Below are positions 25,634 through 34,768 of a stretch of DNA of 41,976 bases, in pieces. The stretch's first letter is position 1, and the number at the start of each line of letters is the position of its first letter. The notes below the pieces were generated by a model. The model was not told the origin of the DNA and did not search any database. It was given only the letters and a program-made list of their open reading frames with translations. The position numbers and the translations under genes were made by a program. The stretch is from a virus, in the IMG/VR virus record IMGVR_UViG_3300001460_000013, positions 44,179 through 86,154 of that record; one strand, 5' to 3'.

Positions 25634-28255
25634 TTAAGTGCTATTTTCTTTTGGAAATTCTAAATCTGCATATTTATCTTTGGTAATATCCCATAAATTT
25701 TCATCTTCATCTAAAGGTAACATATCTTGTTTTTTACCAGTCCATGCAAGCCATGTTTTCTTTTCATCTATAGGTAAAACTCTAATATGAATTCTAGTAT
25801 CAAACTTATCTCCTTCTAATTTATATTCATGATATCCTTGCTTTTGTACTCCAAGAGTAATACTACCTGAATCTAAGGTTTTTCCATCTCCTAAAGATTC
25901 TGAAACAATAGCAGGATATTTCCCTGATTTACCAAATAAATTAAATATATCTTCAGTATCATCTATTTCAATAGTCCACGCATTTCTTTTATCTTTATAT
26001 TCTATAATAAAATCTATATTTTCATCTTCTCTACGTTTAATAACAAATTTACCTGTTCTATCTTCTTTTTTTAATGTCTCTACATCTTTAGTAACTTCAT
26101 CTGTTTGCACACTAAATTTATTTGGATGATGGTAAATAAAACTAACATCTCCTTCAGTTTTCATCCAACTCATTAATTTATCTTCTTTATTATCAAATAC
26201 ATCTAAGTATGTTTCAGGATAATGTTCTTTAACAAACTCTACTATACTTTCAAAATTTACTTTAGGTCTTCCTGATTCTAATATTTCATTTTTAATTCCT
26301 ATTCTCAAATCTGACCTTTTTGTTTTAATTATCTCAGACAACTGTTCTTTCCATATGTCAATATCATATAATGCATTCTTTTGCATTAAGTTATCTCCTT
26401 CAAATCCGTAAATTGTAAACCCATCTAAATCTTCTTTTAATATAATTTCAGCAGTACCGTGTATATTATCTGTAACATAATATGCTTTCTTAACATTATT
26501 TTGTTTCTCACCAACACCACTCATAATTTTATAAGGTGTTCTTAATACAGACTCCCCTAAGAAATCTAAAGCAGATTCTAAAGATTTTTTAGTTTTAGTT
26601 GCTAAGTGTTCTAATGTTTCTAAAGTATCTGAAACTAAAACTTCAGGAACTTCAATTACTTTAGCAGAATATAAACTAAAAGATTTACCTTTCTTTTTAA
26701 CTTCATCTACCTTGACTCTAATAATTCCTCCAACTTTTACATTAGTTTTAGTATTCAATGCTTTACCTACTTCTAAATATTCCTTATCTTCAAATTCTAC
26801 AGTTTCATATTCTCTAACTACTGAAGCAGGTACAGGGCCGATACCCATTGTGTAGGAATGTAGGCCACTAGATGTTTTTCTATCTTTCAAAACAACAACA
26901 TCTAAGTCTACAAATTTTTTCCATTTAATCCATTTAGGGTTTTGTGATATACCACGATAATACGTTGATTCTATATCTTTTATTACAACTCCTTCTGAGG
27001 CAGGAAGTTTCATAATTTCTTTAGAATATTCTTCTACTTCCTTTATAGAATCAGCCATGCGAGTATCTTTCTTAGATGGGAATGCTAACATTTCTGAAGA
27101 ATGTTGTGAGTATTGATATAATAAAATATTAATTCTTTCTCTTAAGGATTCTTCCATAATAGATTTACCTTCATGTTTCATTATGTCAAAAACATGCGCT
27201 CTTAAAATTCCTTTTTTCTTTTCATCTTTTAATTTAAAAACATGAGTAATAGTATCTGCTCTGTGTAATGGTTCATCTTCTAAAAATAACATAAGTTCTG
27301 CATCTAATATACAATCACCAAAATGTTTCTTTTTCATTTCCTCTACTTGTTCGGGACATTTATCAGTAATATCTATTTTATTATATGAGTAAATTTTAAC
27401 ATTATTATCTATTTTATGTATTTGTATTCTCATACCATCATACTTTTCTTGCACGATAAACTCACCACTAAGTCCACGTATTTCTTTTAAATCATCTATT
27501 TCAAAAATTCTAAACATTGGCTTATTAGGAATTATAAAATCTATAGCAGATTTTTGTTCTTCACTTTTGGTTTCCGCCTTCTTAAGACTAGAACCAACAT
27601 CTACTTCTTCTATATCTTCCCACCTATCCTCACCATATTTTTCTACAAACATGTTTTCTAAAATATTAATTGCCCCTTTAATTTTACTAGATATTCTCTT
27701 AGTGTCTTTACCATCACCATAATGTTCTTTAATATATAATTCTAAATCATCTATTTCTAAATCTAATCCCATAGAACCCTGAGTTATTTCATCCGGTTTC
27801 ATATCATTTTCTAACCATACTTTTTTTGGTAATGCATTACTATGAGAACGAATTGCATAGTGTATAAAAGCAACTAATATATTTGTTTTTTCTAAAAAGA
27901 CTTCAATAACCTCATCTCCTAATATTTTAGAAAATGGGTCATCAACAGATTTAGATTTAAATCTCATTTCTTTAATGTTATCATAAATCCTTTGTGCAGT
28001 AGTAGATGTAGGGTCTTTTGCATCATCAGCAAAAGCGTCTTTTTCTTCTAAATATTTTTTGAGTTCTTTAGCAAAATCATCTAATGAATCGAAGGTATCT
28101 TGTATCTCTTCTACTGTTGACTTCCATTTAGACCCATATTCTTTGGGGTTTTCCTTAGCGGACAAAAAGGAATATCTAACTCTTTCAAAAAAATCTAATA
28201 CTCTTTTAGATAAATCGCTAGTTTCTTTTTCAAAACTTATTCCTGTCTGTGGCAT
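25634..28255 (-). CDS. ATP-dependent DNA ligase with extra terminal domains
   Basis: The nucleotidyltransferase core is clear: motif I EKYDGMRIQ with lysine K271, motif III LDAELMLF (E320), the FDIMKHEG region (357), motif IV EGVVIKD (421-427) and motif V KWIKWKKF (441-448), followed by an OB fold to about 540. The protein seals DNA nicks using ATP. The first 240 residues are a helical region with no close match to usual ligase DNA-binding domains by eye. Residues about 560-860 are an additional region; 735-845 (GKFVIKRREDEN, NAWTIEIDDTE, TWLAWTGKKQD) loosely recall the LigD 3'-phosphoesterase fold but lack its catalytic histidines. At 873 residues it is long for a viral ligase. It sits between head genes, suggesting it may be packaged or used during packaging; that is inference. 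Confidence 0.85.
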   Translation of the reverse strand: MPQTGISFEKETSDLSKRVLDFFERVRYSFLSAKENPKEYGSKWKSTVEEIQDTFDSLDDFAKELKKYLEEKDAFADDAKDPTSTTAQRIYDNIKEMRFKSKSVDDPFSKILGDEVIEVFLEKTNILVAFIHYAIRSHSNALPKKVWLENDMKPDEITQGSMGLDLEIDDLELYIKEHYGDGKDTKRISSKIKGAINILENMFVEKYGEDRWEDIEEVDVGSSLKKAETKSEEQKSAIDFIIPNKPMFRIFEIDDLKEIRGLSGEFIVQEKYDGMRIQIHKIDNNVKIYSYNKIDITDKCPEQVEEMKKKHFGDCILDAELMLFLEDEPLHRADTITHVFKLKDEKKKGILRAHVFDIMKHEGKSIMEESLRERINILLYQYSQHSSEMLAFPSKKDTRMADSIKEVEEYSKEIMKLPASEGVVIKDIESTYYRGISQNPKWIKWKKFVDLDVVVLKDRKTSSGLHSYTMGIGPVPASVVREYETVEFEDKEYLEVGKALNTKTNVKVGGIIRVKVDEVKKKGKSFSLYSAKVIEVPEVLVSDTLETLEHLATKTKKSLESALDFLGESVLRTPYKIMSGVGEKQNNVKKAYYVTDNIHGTAEIILKEDLDGFTIYGFEGDNLMQKNALYDIDIWKEQLSEIIKTKRSDLRIGIKNEILESGRPKVNFESIVEFVKEHYPETYLDVFDNKEDKLMSWMKTEGDVSFIYHHPNKFSVQTDEVTKDVETLKKEDRTGKFVIKRREDENIDFIIEYKDKRNAWTIEIDDTEDIFNLFGKSGKYPAIVSESLGDGKTLDSGSITLGVQKQGYHEYKLEGDKFDTRIHIRVLPIDEKKTWLAWTGKKQDMLPLDEDENLWDITKDKYADLEFPKENST

Positions 28256-28269
28256 TTAACATCACTGTA

Positions 28270-28533
28270 TCAACCAAAGTAGGGTTTATCACCAATGTAT
28301 CCATCATTGGCATCTGTAGAAATATCTATTTTTTCTTCTTTAGGTTTTTTGGTAGGTCGTTTTACCTTTTCTTCTTCACCTAAATGGTCAAGGTCATCTA
28401 ACTTTCCTAATTCATTAACTTCAACATCAACTACTGAATCTTCCTTTTTAGCCTTGACTACTTCTAATAATTTTTTAGCATGTTCAATAGCAATCTCTGC
28501 TACTTTTTCTTCTTTAGTTATTTTTTCCGGCAT
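28270..28533 (-). CDS. Small charged protein, 87 aa
   Basis: The protein has a Lys/Glu-rich helix (EEKVAEIAIEHAKKLLEVVK), an acidic middle (GKLDDLDHLGEEEKV), a basic stretch (KRPTKKPKEEK) and the ending GYIGDKPYFG. No membrane segment or known fold is evident. It lies 6 nt after the 76-residue protein gene and 14 nt before the ligase gene. A scaffold-like or ligase-partner role is possible; none is shown. Confidence 0.6.
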   Translation of the reverse strand: MPEKITKEEKVAEIAIEHAKKLLEVVKAKKEDSVVDVEVNELGKLDDLDHLGEEEKVKRPTKKPKEEKIDISTDANDGYIGDKPYFG

Positions 28534-28539
28534 ATTTAC

Positions 28540-28770
28540 TCATCCTAATTTATTTATAGTTTCATGAATTTGTGACCAATCCATTTTAGAAATGTCAGTA
28601 GTAGTGTGTTCATTCTTCATAGAAGGAGTAGGACTATCTACAACAACAAATCCTGATTTCATTAAAATATTATCTTTATTATAAACTGCGTTTTCTAAAG
28701 TTTTTACTTTAGTAACTAATTCTTTTAATAGCAATAAAATTTCATCTGAACCTTCGCTAATAGTAACCAC
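28540..28770 (-). CDS. Small helical protein with C-terminal Trp motif
   Basis: The 76-residue protein has a coiled-coil-like helix (SDEILLLLKELVTKVKTLENA) and ends with KMDWSQIHETINKLG, resembling the last residues of the protease-scaffold. It uses a GTG start that overlaps the preceding 31-residue frame. No family recognised. Its motif suggests it belongs with the head proteins. Confidence 0.6.
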   Translation of the reverse strand: MVTISEGSDEILLLLKELVTKVKTLENAVYNKDNILMKSGFVVVDSPTPSMKNEHTTTDISKMDWSQIHETINKLG

Positions 28771-28852
28771 CTACCGCTTCATCCTCTGCTATAGTCTTAA
28801 AACATTCCCGAACTTCTTCACGTAAATATTGTTTCCAATTTATTTCTTCCAT
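28757..28852 (-). CDS. Probable 31-aa micro-protein
   Basis: A frame of 31 codons begins at ATG 28852, preceded by GGAGAT at the end of the upstream gene, and ends overlapping the next start. It reads MEEINWKQYLREEV, then a helical stretch with RECFKTIAEDE. The NWKQYL part resembles the WEDIL motif of neighbours. It fills what would otherwise be a gap between overlapping genes. Expression is not proven. Confidence 0.5.
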   Translation of the reverse strand: MEEINWKQYLREEVRECFKTIAEDEAVGGYY

Positions 28853-28853
28853 A

Positions 28854-29210
28854 TTATTTATCTCCTAACTTGCCTTTACTTTTAGGATAGACTAATCCAC
28901 GTAGTTGATTATATAATGTTTCATATTCCTTTCTTAATTTAGAAGCCGTAGCCACTATATCTAAATTTGCTTCTTCAAATTTTTTCATTTCTTTATTTAA
29001 TTTTTTATCTGTTTTAATTACATCTACACCTTTTAACTCATCTATAAGTTCTGTAAGTTTAGTCATTTCTTGACCAAAAAATTCTGTAGGTTCACTAGCC
29101 TGTAAAACTTTTTTAAGTTTCTTTTTTTGTTTAGAATTAGTCTTACCTATAGCATCAGAGAGGCTAAATAGAGATGTCTTATCATCTTTTAGAATATCTT
29201 CCCAACTCAT
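28854..29210 (-). CDS. Small helical head-region protein beginning MSWEDILK
   Basis: The 118-residue protein is helical and Lys/Glu/Leu-rich (ELIDELKGVDVIKTDKKLNK; ASKLRKEYETLYNQLRG). Its first eight residues are identical to those of the large protein encoded immediately upstream, with which it overlaps by 4 nt. No known family. A head-assembly or scaffold-associated role is inferred from position and the shared N-terminus. Confidence 0.65.
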   Translation of the reverse strand: MSWEDILKDDKTSLFSLSDAIGKTNSKQKKKLKKVLQASEPTEFFGQEMTKLTELIDELKGVDVIKTDKKLNKEMKKFEEANLDIVATASKLRKEYETLYNQLRGLVYPKSKGKLGDK

Positions 29211-29211
29211 A
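29191..29211. repeat. 21-nt direct repeat at gene start, copy A
   Basis: These 21 bases are identical to 31497-31517. Both copies cover the start codon and the following codons for SWEDI at the beginnings of two neighbouring genes. The identity at DNA level ends abruptly downstream. Confidence 0.75.
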
Positions 29212-31516
29212 GTAGACCCTCTAACATAGTTTTCTTACGATTAATTCTTCTTAAAGCCTTTGCTATCTTCATTGATTTTGTTACAGTCTCATCTTCGACA
29301 TACTCTTCCTTTCTATTTTTATATTCATTGTATAATTTTGTTAAATTTGAGTTCTTTCTATTGGGGTCAAATTGTAAATATTTTTTAATTGTTCTTTCTA
29401 CTTCCGCCGTTTGTGGTTTTCCATAAAGTTCTTCGTCAATTATTCTTTGTTCTTCTGTGGTGAATAAATCAAACTTGTTGAAATCCCATTTTTGTAATTC
29501 TTTAAATGAAGACTTACTTGATAGTACCGCACTATGTCCTAATAAATCTAAAGTTTGATATAAAAACTCTAATTCTTCAATGAGTCCCTCTTGAGTTTTC
29601 TCTCCATATATTTGAGCATCCATTATCATTTCCTTATGTTTTTCTCTAGTAATCTTAGCCTTAGGAGTAAGTTTTCCTGTAACCTTATCTTCCTCATCTA
29701 TCTTAGTAAAATCTATTTGTTCTATACGCTCTAATGTTCTGTATGATTTTAATACGGGGTATAGTGTTTTAAAGAATTTTTTAACAAAAACATCTACATC
29801 TGTGTTAAAATGGGCATCTACTCCCTCTTCTGTAGTGAGATTATATTCTGCTTCTAAATTAGGCTCTACAGTAGTTGCTTCTTTAGCATCTTTTATATTT
29901 TGAAAGAACTCTTGAAATATACTAAATTCATTCTCTTTTTTTGCTTTGCCTCTTTTATCTGAATTATCAGAAAAATCACCTGATATATTAACAGGTTGAT
30001 TACGATGTTCTCTAATTTCCTCATACAATTTTCTTGCATCTTTTTTCAGACCAGTGCCATACATTCTAAATCCACTTTCTTTACCATCAGGATTTTCTTC
30101 TGTTTTTCTTCCTTGTATTATCCATGTTTCATCTTTTTCATCCCACTTTGCCCCGTCTTGAAAGCGAATAAATGCATTATTGCGATATTCTAAATTGCCA
30201 CGCTTTCCATTATATAGTGCTTGTTCATATTCTTCGGTAGTCTTAGGAGAGAAAAATCCAGCCTTTTCCGCTTCACGAATTAAACTTATATCTCCTGACT
30301 TTTGATTTTTCCACCTTGTTAGCATTCTTATTAATAATGATTCATTAATCATACTTTTAGGAACATTAGTATCTTTAGATAATTCTAATAACATATTTTT
30401 AATTGTACGTAGTGCATTATTTGGAGTATCTAGATATTTATTACTTTTAAATTTCTCAACAAATTCCCAGTTTTGTATGCTTCCATCTATTTTATCTAAT
30501 ATTAGAAGTACGCCATCTCTTCTTTTCCTAAAGTTATCTTCATCTTGCTGACGGTTTTTTCTATTAGTATCAACATCATCACTTTCAATTTGATATACTA
30601 CATTTGAAAATATTTCGTCTAACATTTTTAATTGTCCTTTTGTTAACGATTTAGTGCTACGGTCTACCACATCTACCACCTCCCCGTTTATTGAGTATTC
30701 TATTTTTCCTCCATAATCCTTAATGGAGTTTTCATAGTTTTCTATTGCTTCTTTTGTTCTTTTCAAAGAAATTTCTTTCTTTTTCTTTTCTTGTATTATT
30801 TTTTTAGATAAATTTTTTCGCTTATATTTTTTATCTTCTAATTCTTCTTCTAATTTTTTATATTCATTTTTAATATCATTTATCTTATCTTGCATTTCTT
30901 TATATTTACTACTTTCTTTATTTTGTAATAATTTATCATCTACCAAATTTATATCAGAACGTGCTATGAAACTTAAATATAATGCAGATTCTTCTAGGTC
31001 GTTTTCGGTATATTTTACTGAAAAGTTTTTTCTTCTTGCGTTAAACATTTTTATAATATCGTCATGTAATACATCACCTATATCACTTAATCCTTCCTCC
31101 AAGTCTTTTTGTTCTTGAGCCGAAAACAAATCTTCCATTGTCATACCTCCTTTAGATGATTCTACCTTTGTTTCTTTCTTATCCTTTTTATCTTTCTTAG
31201 GAGGTTGTACATCTAAATTTATATTATTCTTAGAAGGATTAGAATATGCTGGATTTTTACTTTCTAAGCCCAGTTTCGGACGCCTCCACTCAGGATTTAT
31301 CATTGGAAAACCCACTACCTTCTGTGCTAACTTTAATTGTCTATTTAATTCTTTTTTCTTATCTTCAGATAAGTTTTTATCTTTCAATTTTTCTTCTAAA
31401 CTTTTTATTTCCTCTCTTGCTTCTACAACTTTAGGATTGTTTCTATCAAATGCTTCTTTTGTATTCCAAGGCCGTTTGGTTTTATCTTTAACCTTAAGAA
31501 TATCTTCCCAACTCAT
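29207..31516 (-). CDS. Large coiled-coil head-region protein beginning MSWEDILK
   Basis: The ATG at 31516 is favoured because AGGTGAG lies 5 nt upstream; a GTG at 31525 would add three residues. The 769-residue product is strongly charged. It has coiled-coil stretches near residues 35-65 (EAREEIKSLEEKLKDKNLSE) and 205-265 (EYKKLEEELEDKKYKRKNL), a Lys-rich linker about 100-120, and a helical C-terminal half ending KALRRINRKKTMLEGLL. Its start motif is shared with the next gene. No enzyme motif is visible. It lies where some phages encode internal head or MuF-like proteins, but no such domain was recognised. Confidence 0.72.
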   Translation of the reverse strand: MSWEDILKVKDKTKRPWNTKEAFDRNNPKVVEAREEIKSLEEKLKDKNLSEDKKKELNRQLKLAQKVVGFPMINPEWRRPKLGLESKNPAYSNPSKNNINLDVQPPKKDKKDKKETKVESSKGGMTMEDLFSAQEQKDLEEGLSDIGDVLHDDIIKMFNARRKNFSVKYTENDLEESALYLSFIARSDINLVDDKLLQNKESSKYKEMQDKINDIKNEYKKLEEELEDKKYKRKNLSKKIIQEKKKKEISLKRTKEAIENYENSIKDYGGKIEYSINGEVVDVVDRSTKSLTKGQLKMLDEIFSNVVYQIESDDVDTNRKNRQQDEDNFRKRRDGVLLILDKIDGSIQNWEFVEKFKSNKYLDTPNNALRTIKNMLLELSKDTNVPKSMINESLLIRMLTRWKNQKSGDISLIREAEKAGFFSPKTTEEYEQALYNGKRGNLEYRNNAFIRFQDGAKWDEKDETWIIQGRKTEENPDGKESGFRMYGTGLKKDARKLYEEIREHRNQPVNISGDFSDNSDKRGKAKKENEFSIFQEFFQNIKDAKEATTVEPNLEAEYNLTTEEGVDAHFNTDVDVFVKKFFKTLYPVLKSYRTLERIEQIDFTKIDEEDKVTGKLTPKAKITREKHKEMIMDAQIYGEKTQEGLIEELEFLYQTLDLLGHSAVLSSKSSFKELQKWDFNKFDLFTTEEQRIIDEELYGKPQTAEVERTIKKYLQFDPNRKNSNLTKLYNEYKNRKEEYVEDETVTKSMKIAKALRRINRKKTMLEGLL

Positions 31517-31517
31517 A
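31497..31517. repeat. 21-nt direct repeat at gene start, copy B
   Basis: Partner of 29191-29211. It encodes the start of the 769-residue protein and lies just after its AGGTGAG ribosome binding site. Confidence 0.75.
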
Positions 31518-31533
31518 CTACTCACCTGTATAT

Positions 31534-31749
31534 TTAAAATGGACTTTGAGTGGTATTTTGTCTTCTTCTTTTCGGCATTGTATTAACATCAGGAACATCT
31601 GTTGGTGCTTTGTATTTCTTAGTATTAGGAGCAATAGTACCTAAAGTTAAGTCTCTATTTTTAGTTACTAACTTATCATAATGTCTTTTTTCTGCAATTC
31701 TTGCTTCTTTCATTTCTCTTTCAATATCTTTTACACTTCGTTCGCTCAT
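31534..31749 (-). CDS. Small basic protein after portal, 71 aa
   Basis: The first half is a charged helix (MSERSVKDIEREMKEARIAE); the rest is Pro/Thr/Asn-rich and ends with a basic patch (MPKRRRQNTTQSPF). It lies one base after the portal stop and 17 nt before the next ATG. No family recognised. Confidence 0.6.
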   Translation of the reverse strand: MSERSVKDIEREMKEARIAEKRHYDKLVTKNRDLTLGTIAPNTKKYKAPTDVPDVNTMPKRRRQNTTQSPF

Positions 31750-31750
31750 C

Positions 31751-33427
31751 TTATCCTACTCTCCTTTCAGTTCTTTTGTCAACGTTTTGATTACCCGCAT
31801 CGGCTGGTAACCCACTAAATCTTTTATCCGGCCCTCTACTCATAGATGGTTTATTTCTAGTTGCTGGAGGTTCTTCTGCTTTTACAGGTGCGGCTTTAGG
31901 AGCATCAGCAGATGGTGGTGGTTGATTACCCGCTTCCATCATTTGTCCCATTTGACTAGCATCAATATTTGTACCTGCATAAGGGTCTGTTTCTATTGGA
32001 GCATCCCCATCTTCTTGTCCTTCTGCTTCAGGTTTAGGTTCAGGTGGGGGTTTTGAAAACGTAAACCTACCTTCATCATCCATATCTACTTCAAAACCTA
32101 AATTTTTAATTGATGCGGCTACGTTAACTTCTATCTCTCTCTTTCTTAATTTAGCAATTTCATCCTCTTCTTCTGATGGTGGTAATTTTAATTGCCAATC
32201 TATAATACCAAATTCTTTTGTCATAAAAGGAAACACATAATTATTCCAAATAGTTTGTGCCATTTCAACTGCACGATTAGTTACAAGTATTTGCATTCCA
32301 TCATTATTTAATCCACCACTAGCAGAACTATCTGCCATAAATATCTTACTAACTCCATAGAATGCAGATATTCTATCTCTTAAATCATCTTTTACAGACA
32401 TATAATCCATTTCTTTTAGACTATCCATAAATTTAACCCACTCAATAGAACCTTTTCCACCTTCCGCTTCAATTCCCATAACTGGAATAAAATGAGGGTC
32501 TTTCTCCATCTTCTCTTTTACTCCTCTCCAAAAAGATTTCATAGAATCCATATTTCTAGTTTGAACGGCTAAAATACCTTTAGGCATTCTTGCTTTAGTA
32601 TAAGAAGAATTAACATAATTTTCCATAGCAAGTAATGTAGTAACGTTATTCCACAAAGTAATTATTGGAGACAAACCATATATTCTACTAGGAGAATACT
32701 TACTAAAATGTAATACTTCCCCCTTAATAAAAAACTGTTCTTCTCCATTTGTTCTGTTAACAAAATGCACTGGGTAAAGTTTACTATTACATTCTTCACA
32801 AATTCCAGTAGGACTTACATTAATTACACTTCTATGTCTTAAACATGTAAAGCCCGCACTACCTCTTTCTCCTTTTTCATCTGAATAAATATGCATTCCG
32901 ATGGGGTCGCCACGATATACTTCTTTGATTCTATGCATTTTTATATTATTATCACTATCTAAATAATATTCTTTTACCATAACAAGATAAGCATCATCCA
33001 TTATATTGAGGTCATCTTCCATTTCTTTTAGAACATCAATAAACATTTGTTCTGATTTATTTACATATCCTTCTAACATATTTTTAGCATATTTTAATTG
33101 TTTTGGGTCAGGCTTTGAAAACTCAACTCCACCACAATCTCCACATTCTTTAATAGGAATTTTATGTTCTTTACCACAACTATCACAACGCATGGCAAAT
33201 TTTTCTTCCCATATATATCCTCTTCTAAATATTTCCTGTTTTAACTGAGTAGTGCAAGTTCTAACAATAATAGATTGTTGAGCAATATGATACATTACTG
33301 GAGATGTTAGTAAATAAGAAGTATCTTTTTCTTGTATTCCTATATTGTATACACTACGGTCTAATGGTTTAGGTGTACTATTTCTAAATAAATTAGTAAA
33401 ACTAAATCTTCTTTTTTCTTCAACCAT
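31751..33427 (-). CDS. Portal protein with two zinc ribbons
   Basis: The 558-residue protein carries the portal core: PVMYHIAQQSIIVRTCTTQL near the start, a wing segment LHFSKYSPSRIYGLSPIITL (239-258), a stem region NNVTTLLAMENYV, and a crown-side SGGLNNDGMQILVTNRAVEM. Portals form the dodecameric DNA gate at one head vertex. Two probable zinc ribbons are inserted in the wing: C81, C84, C95, C98, then C195, H198, C210, C213. The C-terminal 120 residues are Pro/Glu/Ala-rich and disordered. It follows the LAGLIDADG gene with a one-base overlap (TAATG). Cys clusters are unusual in bacterial phage portals. Confidence 0.88.
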   Translation of the reverse strand: MVEEKRRFSFTNLFRNSTPKPLDRSVYNIGIQEKDTSYLLTSPVMYHIAQQSIIVRTCTTQLKQEIFRRGYIWEEKFAMRCDSCGKEHKIPIKECGDCGGVEFSKPDPKQLKYAKNMLEGYVNKSEQMFIDVLKEMEDDLNIMDDAYLVMVKEYYLDSDNNIKMHRIKEVYRGDPIGMHIYSDEKGERGSAGFTCLRHRSVINVSPTGICEECNSKLYPVHFVNRTNGEEQFFIKGEVLHFSKYSPSRIYGLSPIITLWNNVTTLLAMENYVNSSYTKARMPKGILAVQTRNMDSMKSFWRGVKEKMEKDPHFIPVMGIEAEGGKGSIEWVKFMDSLKEMDYMSVKDDLRDRISAFYGVSKIFMADSSASGGLNNDGMQILVTNRAVEMAQTIWNNYVFPFMTKEFGIIDWQLKLPPSEEEDEIAKLRKREIEVNVAASIKNLGFEVDMDDEGRFTFSKPPPEPKPEAEGQEDGDAPIETDPYAGTNIDASQMGQMMEAGNQPPPSADAPKAAPVKAEEPPATRNKPSMSRGPDKRFSGLPADAGNQNVDKRTERRVG

Positions 33428-34758
33428 TAAGTCACTACTCCTTCAAGTTTATCCATTTCAAACATTTTAGAATTATCATGAAATTTAGCCACTGTTGTTG
33501 GGTCTATTCCATATTGAGAAAAATCATATCCAACATGGTCTTTGTGATTTTCATATTTCATTAATTGAAATAATTCTTCTCTTCTTGATGTATACCATTC
33601 TGCTTTTTTATGAGATTTCTTCATACGTACTAGTTCTAACAGTATATCTGCGTTAGCCCCTTTCATTTTAAAGTGTGGCCTACATTTGGTTAATATGTTA
33701 ACTACATCATCACCGGAATAAAAATTTAATCTTTGTACTGACCTTGTAGCCTGTGGAGATTTTTGGTCAAGATGTAATCTACCACAACCTAGAGACTTAT
33801 GCATTTCCATCATGAATGCTTTACCTCTTTCTCCTGTTGCGATTAAACCAACTCTAGGATTGAAATTTTTATCCATTGTGATGTATCCATCTGAATCAAT
33901 AAAGGCCGCAGTATAAGAATAAATATCTTTTTTAATGTCATCATTTAGTTTGTAGAACGCACCATTTACATTAGTAATATTCATTGTCTTAGCCATCTTA
34001 GAGATAATAGTTGGTGAAGTTTTATTAAATAAATTCTTAGGTAATCTTTCATGTATTTGTCTAGAAGAAATACCGTTATCTTCACAAACTGCTTTTAGAA
34101 TTTCATGTTTAATAATATCTTTAGTAGAAATTCCTGTCATATATTTTCTCAATATAGATTTAAATTCTCTTTTAGAATTTGACATAGATTTATTCAATTT
34201 AGCATATTCAGAATTAAATGGCATATCTTTCTTATCTATTCTATTTTCCCAGTATTTACACAATACATCAATAATCTCTCTTCTAGTAGATTCCTCAGAA
34301 ACATAGGATAATTTAATAATATTATCTTCAGAACAAGTCATATCATTTAATACAGATTTATATTTTTTTATCCAATATATGTTATCTATACTTTTACTTA
34401 AGTGTTCCGAATATGCTTTAATTAAATTATCTATTGATTCAGTAACTTCTAATTTACTTTCTCCTTTCAGAGTTCTTCTATATTTTCTTAGACCTTTTAT
34501 TACAGTTGGAATATCATTACCTTCTACTTCAAATTTTTTAACTGTAAGATTTAATTCTTTCTTAGCCTTAGTTAAGTTAATATTAAACTCTTGTGCGTAT
34601 TTTTTTTCTATATCAAAATGGCTAGATAATGGTTGACTATCAATCCAATTTTCAATTTTTAAACTGTCAATTAACTGTTGTTCTTCTGAGGCTAATTGCT
34701 CATCTTCTAAAGCAATTTCTTTTAAATCTTCAAACGTAGTGCTTAATTTTTCTTCCAT
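33427..34758 (-). CDS. LAGLIDADG-type endonuclease with helical and winged-helix regions
   Basis: Residues about 278-385 match a single-motif LAGLIDADG domain: YTAAFIDSDGYITMD, with the acidic residue D290 in SDG, then RVGLIATGERGKAFM and LGCGRLHLDQKS. Residues 213-272 look like a winged helix (DNGISSRQIHERLPKNLF, ending VNGAFYKLNDD). The N-terminal 200 residues are helical and unrecognised. One motif implies action as a dimer, or that the protein is a domesticated DNA binder. Its place between terminase and portal could reflect a free-standing homing gene or a packaging nuclease, analogous to the HNH enzymes next to terminases in other phages. It runs into the portal gene by one base. Confidence 0.75.
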   Translation of the reverse strand: MEEKLSTTFEDLKEIALEDEQLASEEQQLIDSLKIENWIDSQPLSSHFDIEKKYAQEFNINLTKAKKELNLTVKKFEVEGNDIPTVIKGLRKYRRTLKGESKLEVTESIDNLIKAYSEHLSKSIDNIYWIKKYKSVLNDMTCSEDNIIKLSYVSEESTRREIIDVLCKYWENRIDKKDMPFNSEYAKLNKSMSNSKREFKSILRKYMTGISTKDIIKHEILKAVCEDNGISSRQIHERLPKNLFNKTSPTIISKMAKTMNITNVNGAFYKLNDDIKKDIYSYTAAFIDSDGYITMDKNFNPRVGLIATGERGKAFMMEMHKSLGCGRLHLDQKSPQATRSVQRLNFYSGDDVVNILTKCRPHFKMKGANADILLELVRMKKSHKKAEWYTSRREELFQLMKYENHKDHVGYDFSQYGIDPTTVAKFHDNSKMFEMDKLEGVVT

Positions 34759-34768
34759 AAAAACACCT

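Noticed and set aside
25634-28255. Internal ligase segments RWEDIEE and LWDITKD as further copies of the Trp terminal motif
   Set aside because: Neither lies at a protein end as the six listed copies do; chance matches are likely in a protein rich in Asp, Glu and Ile.
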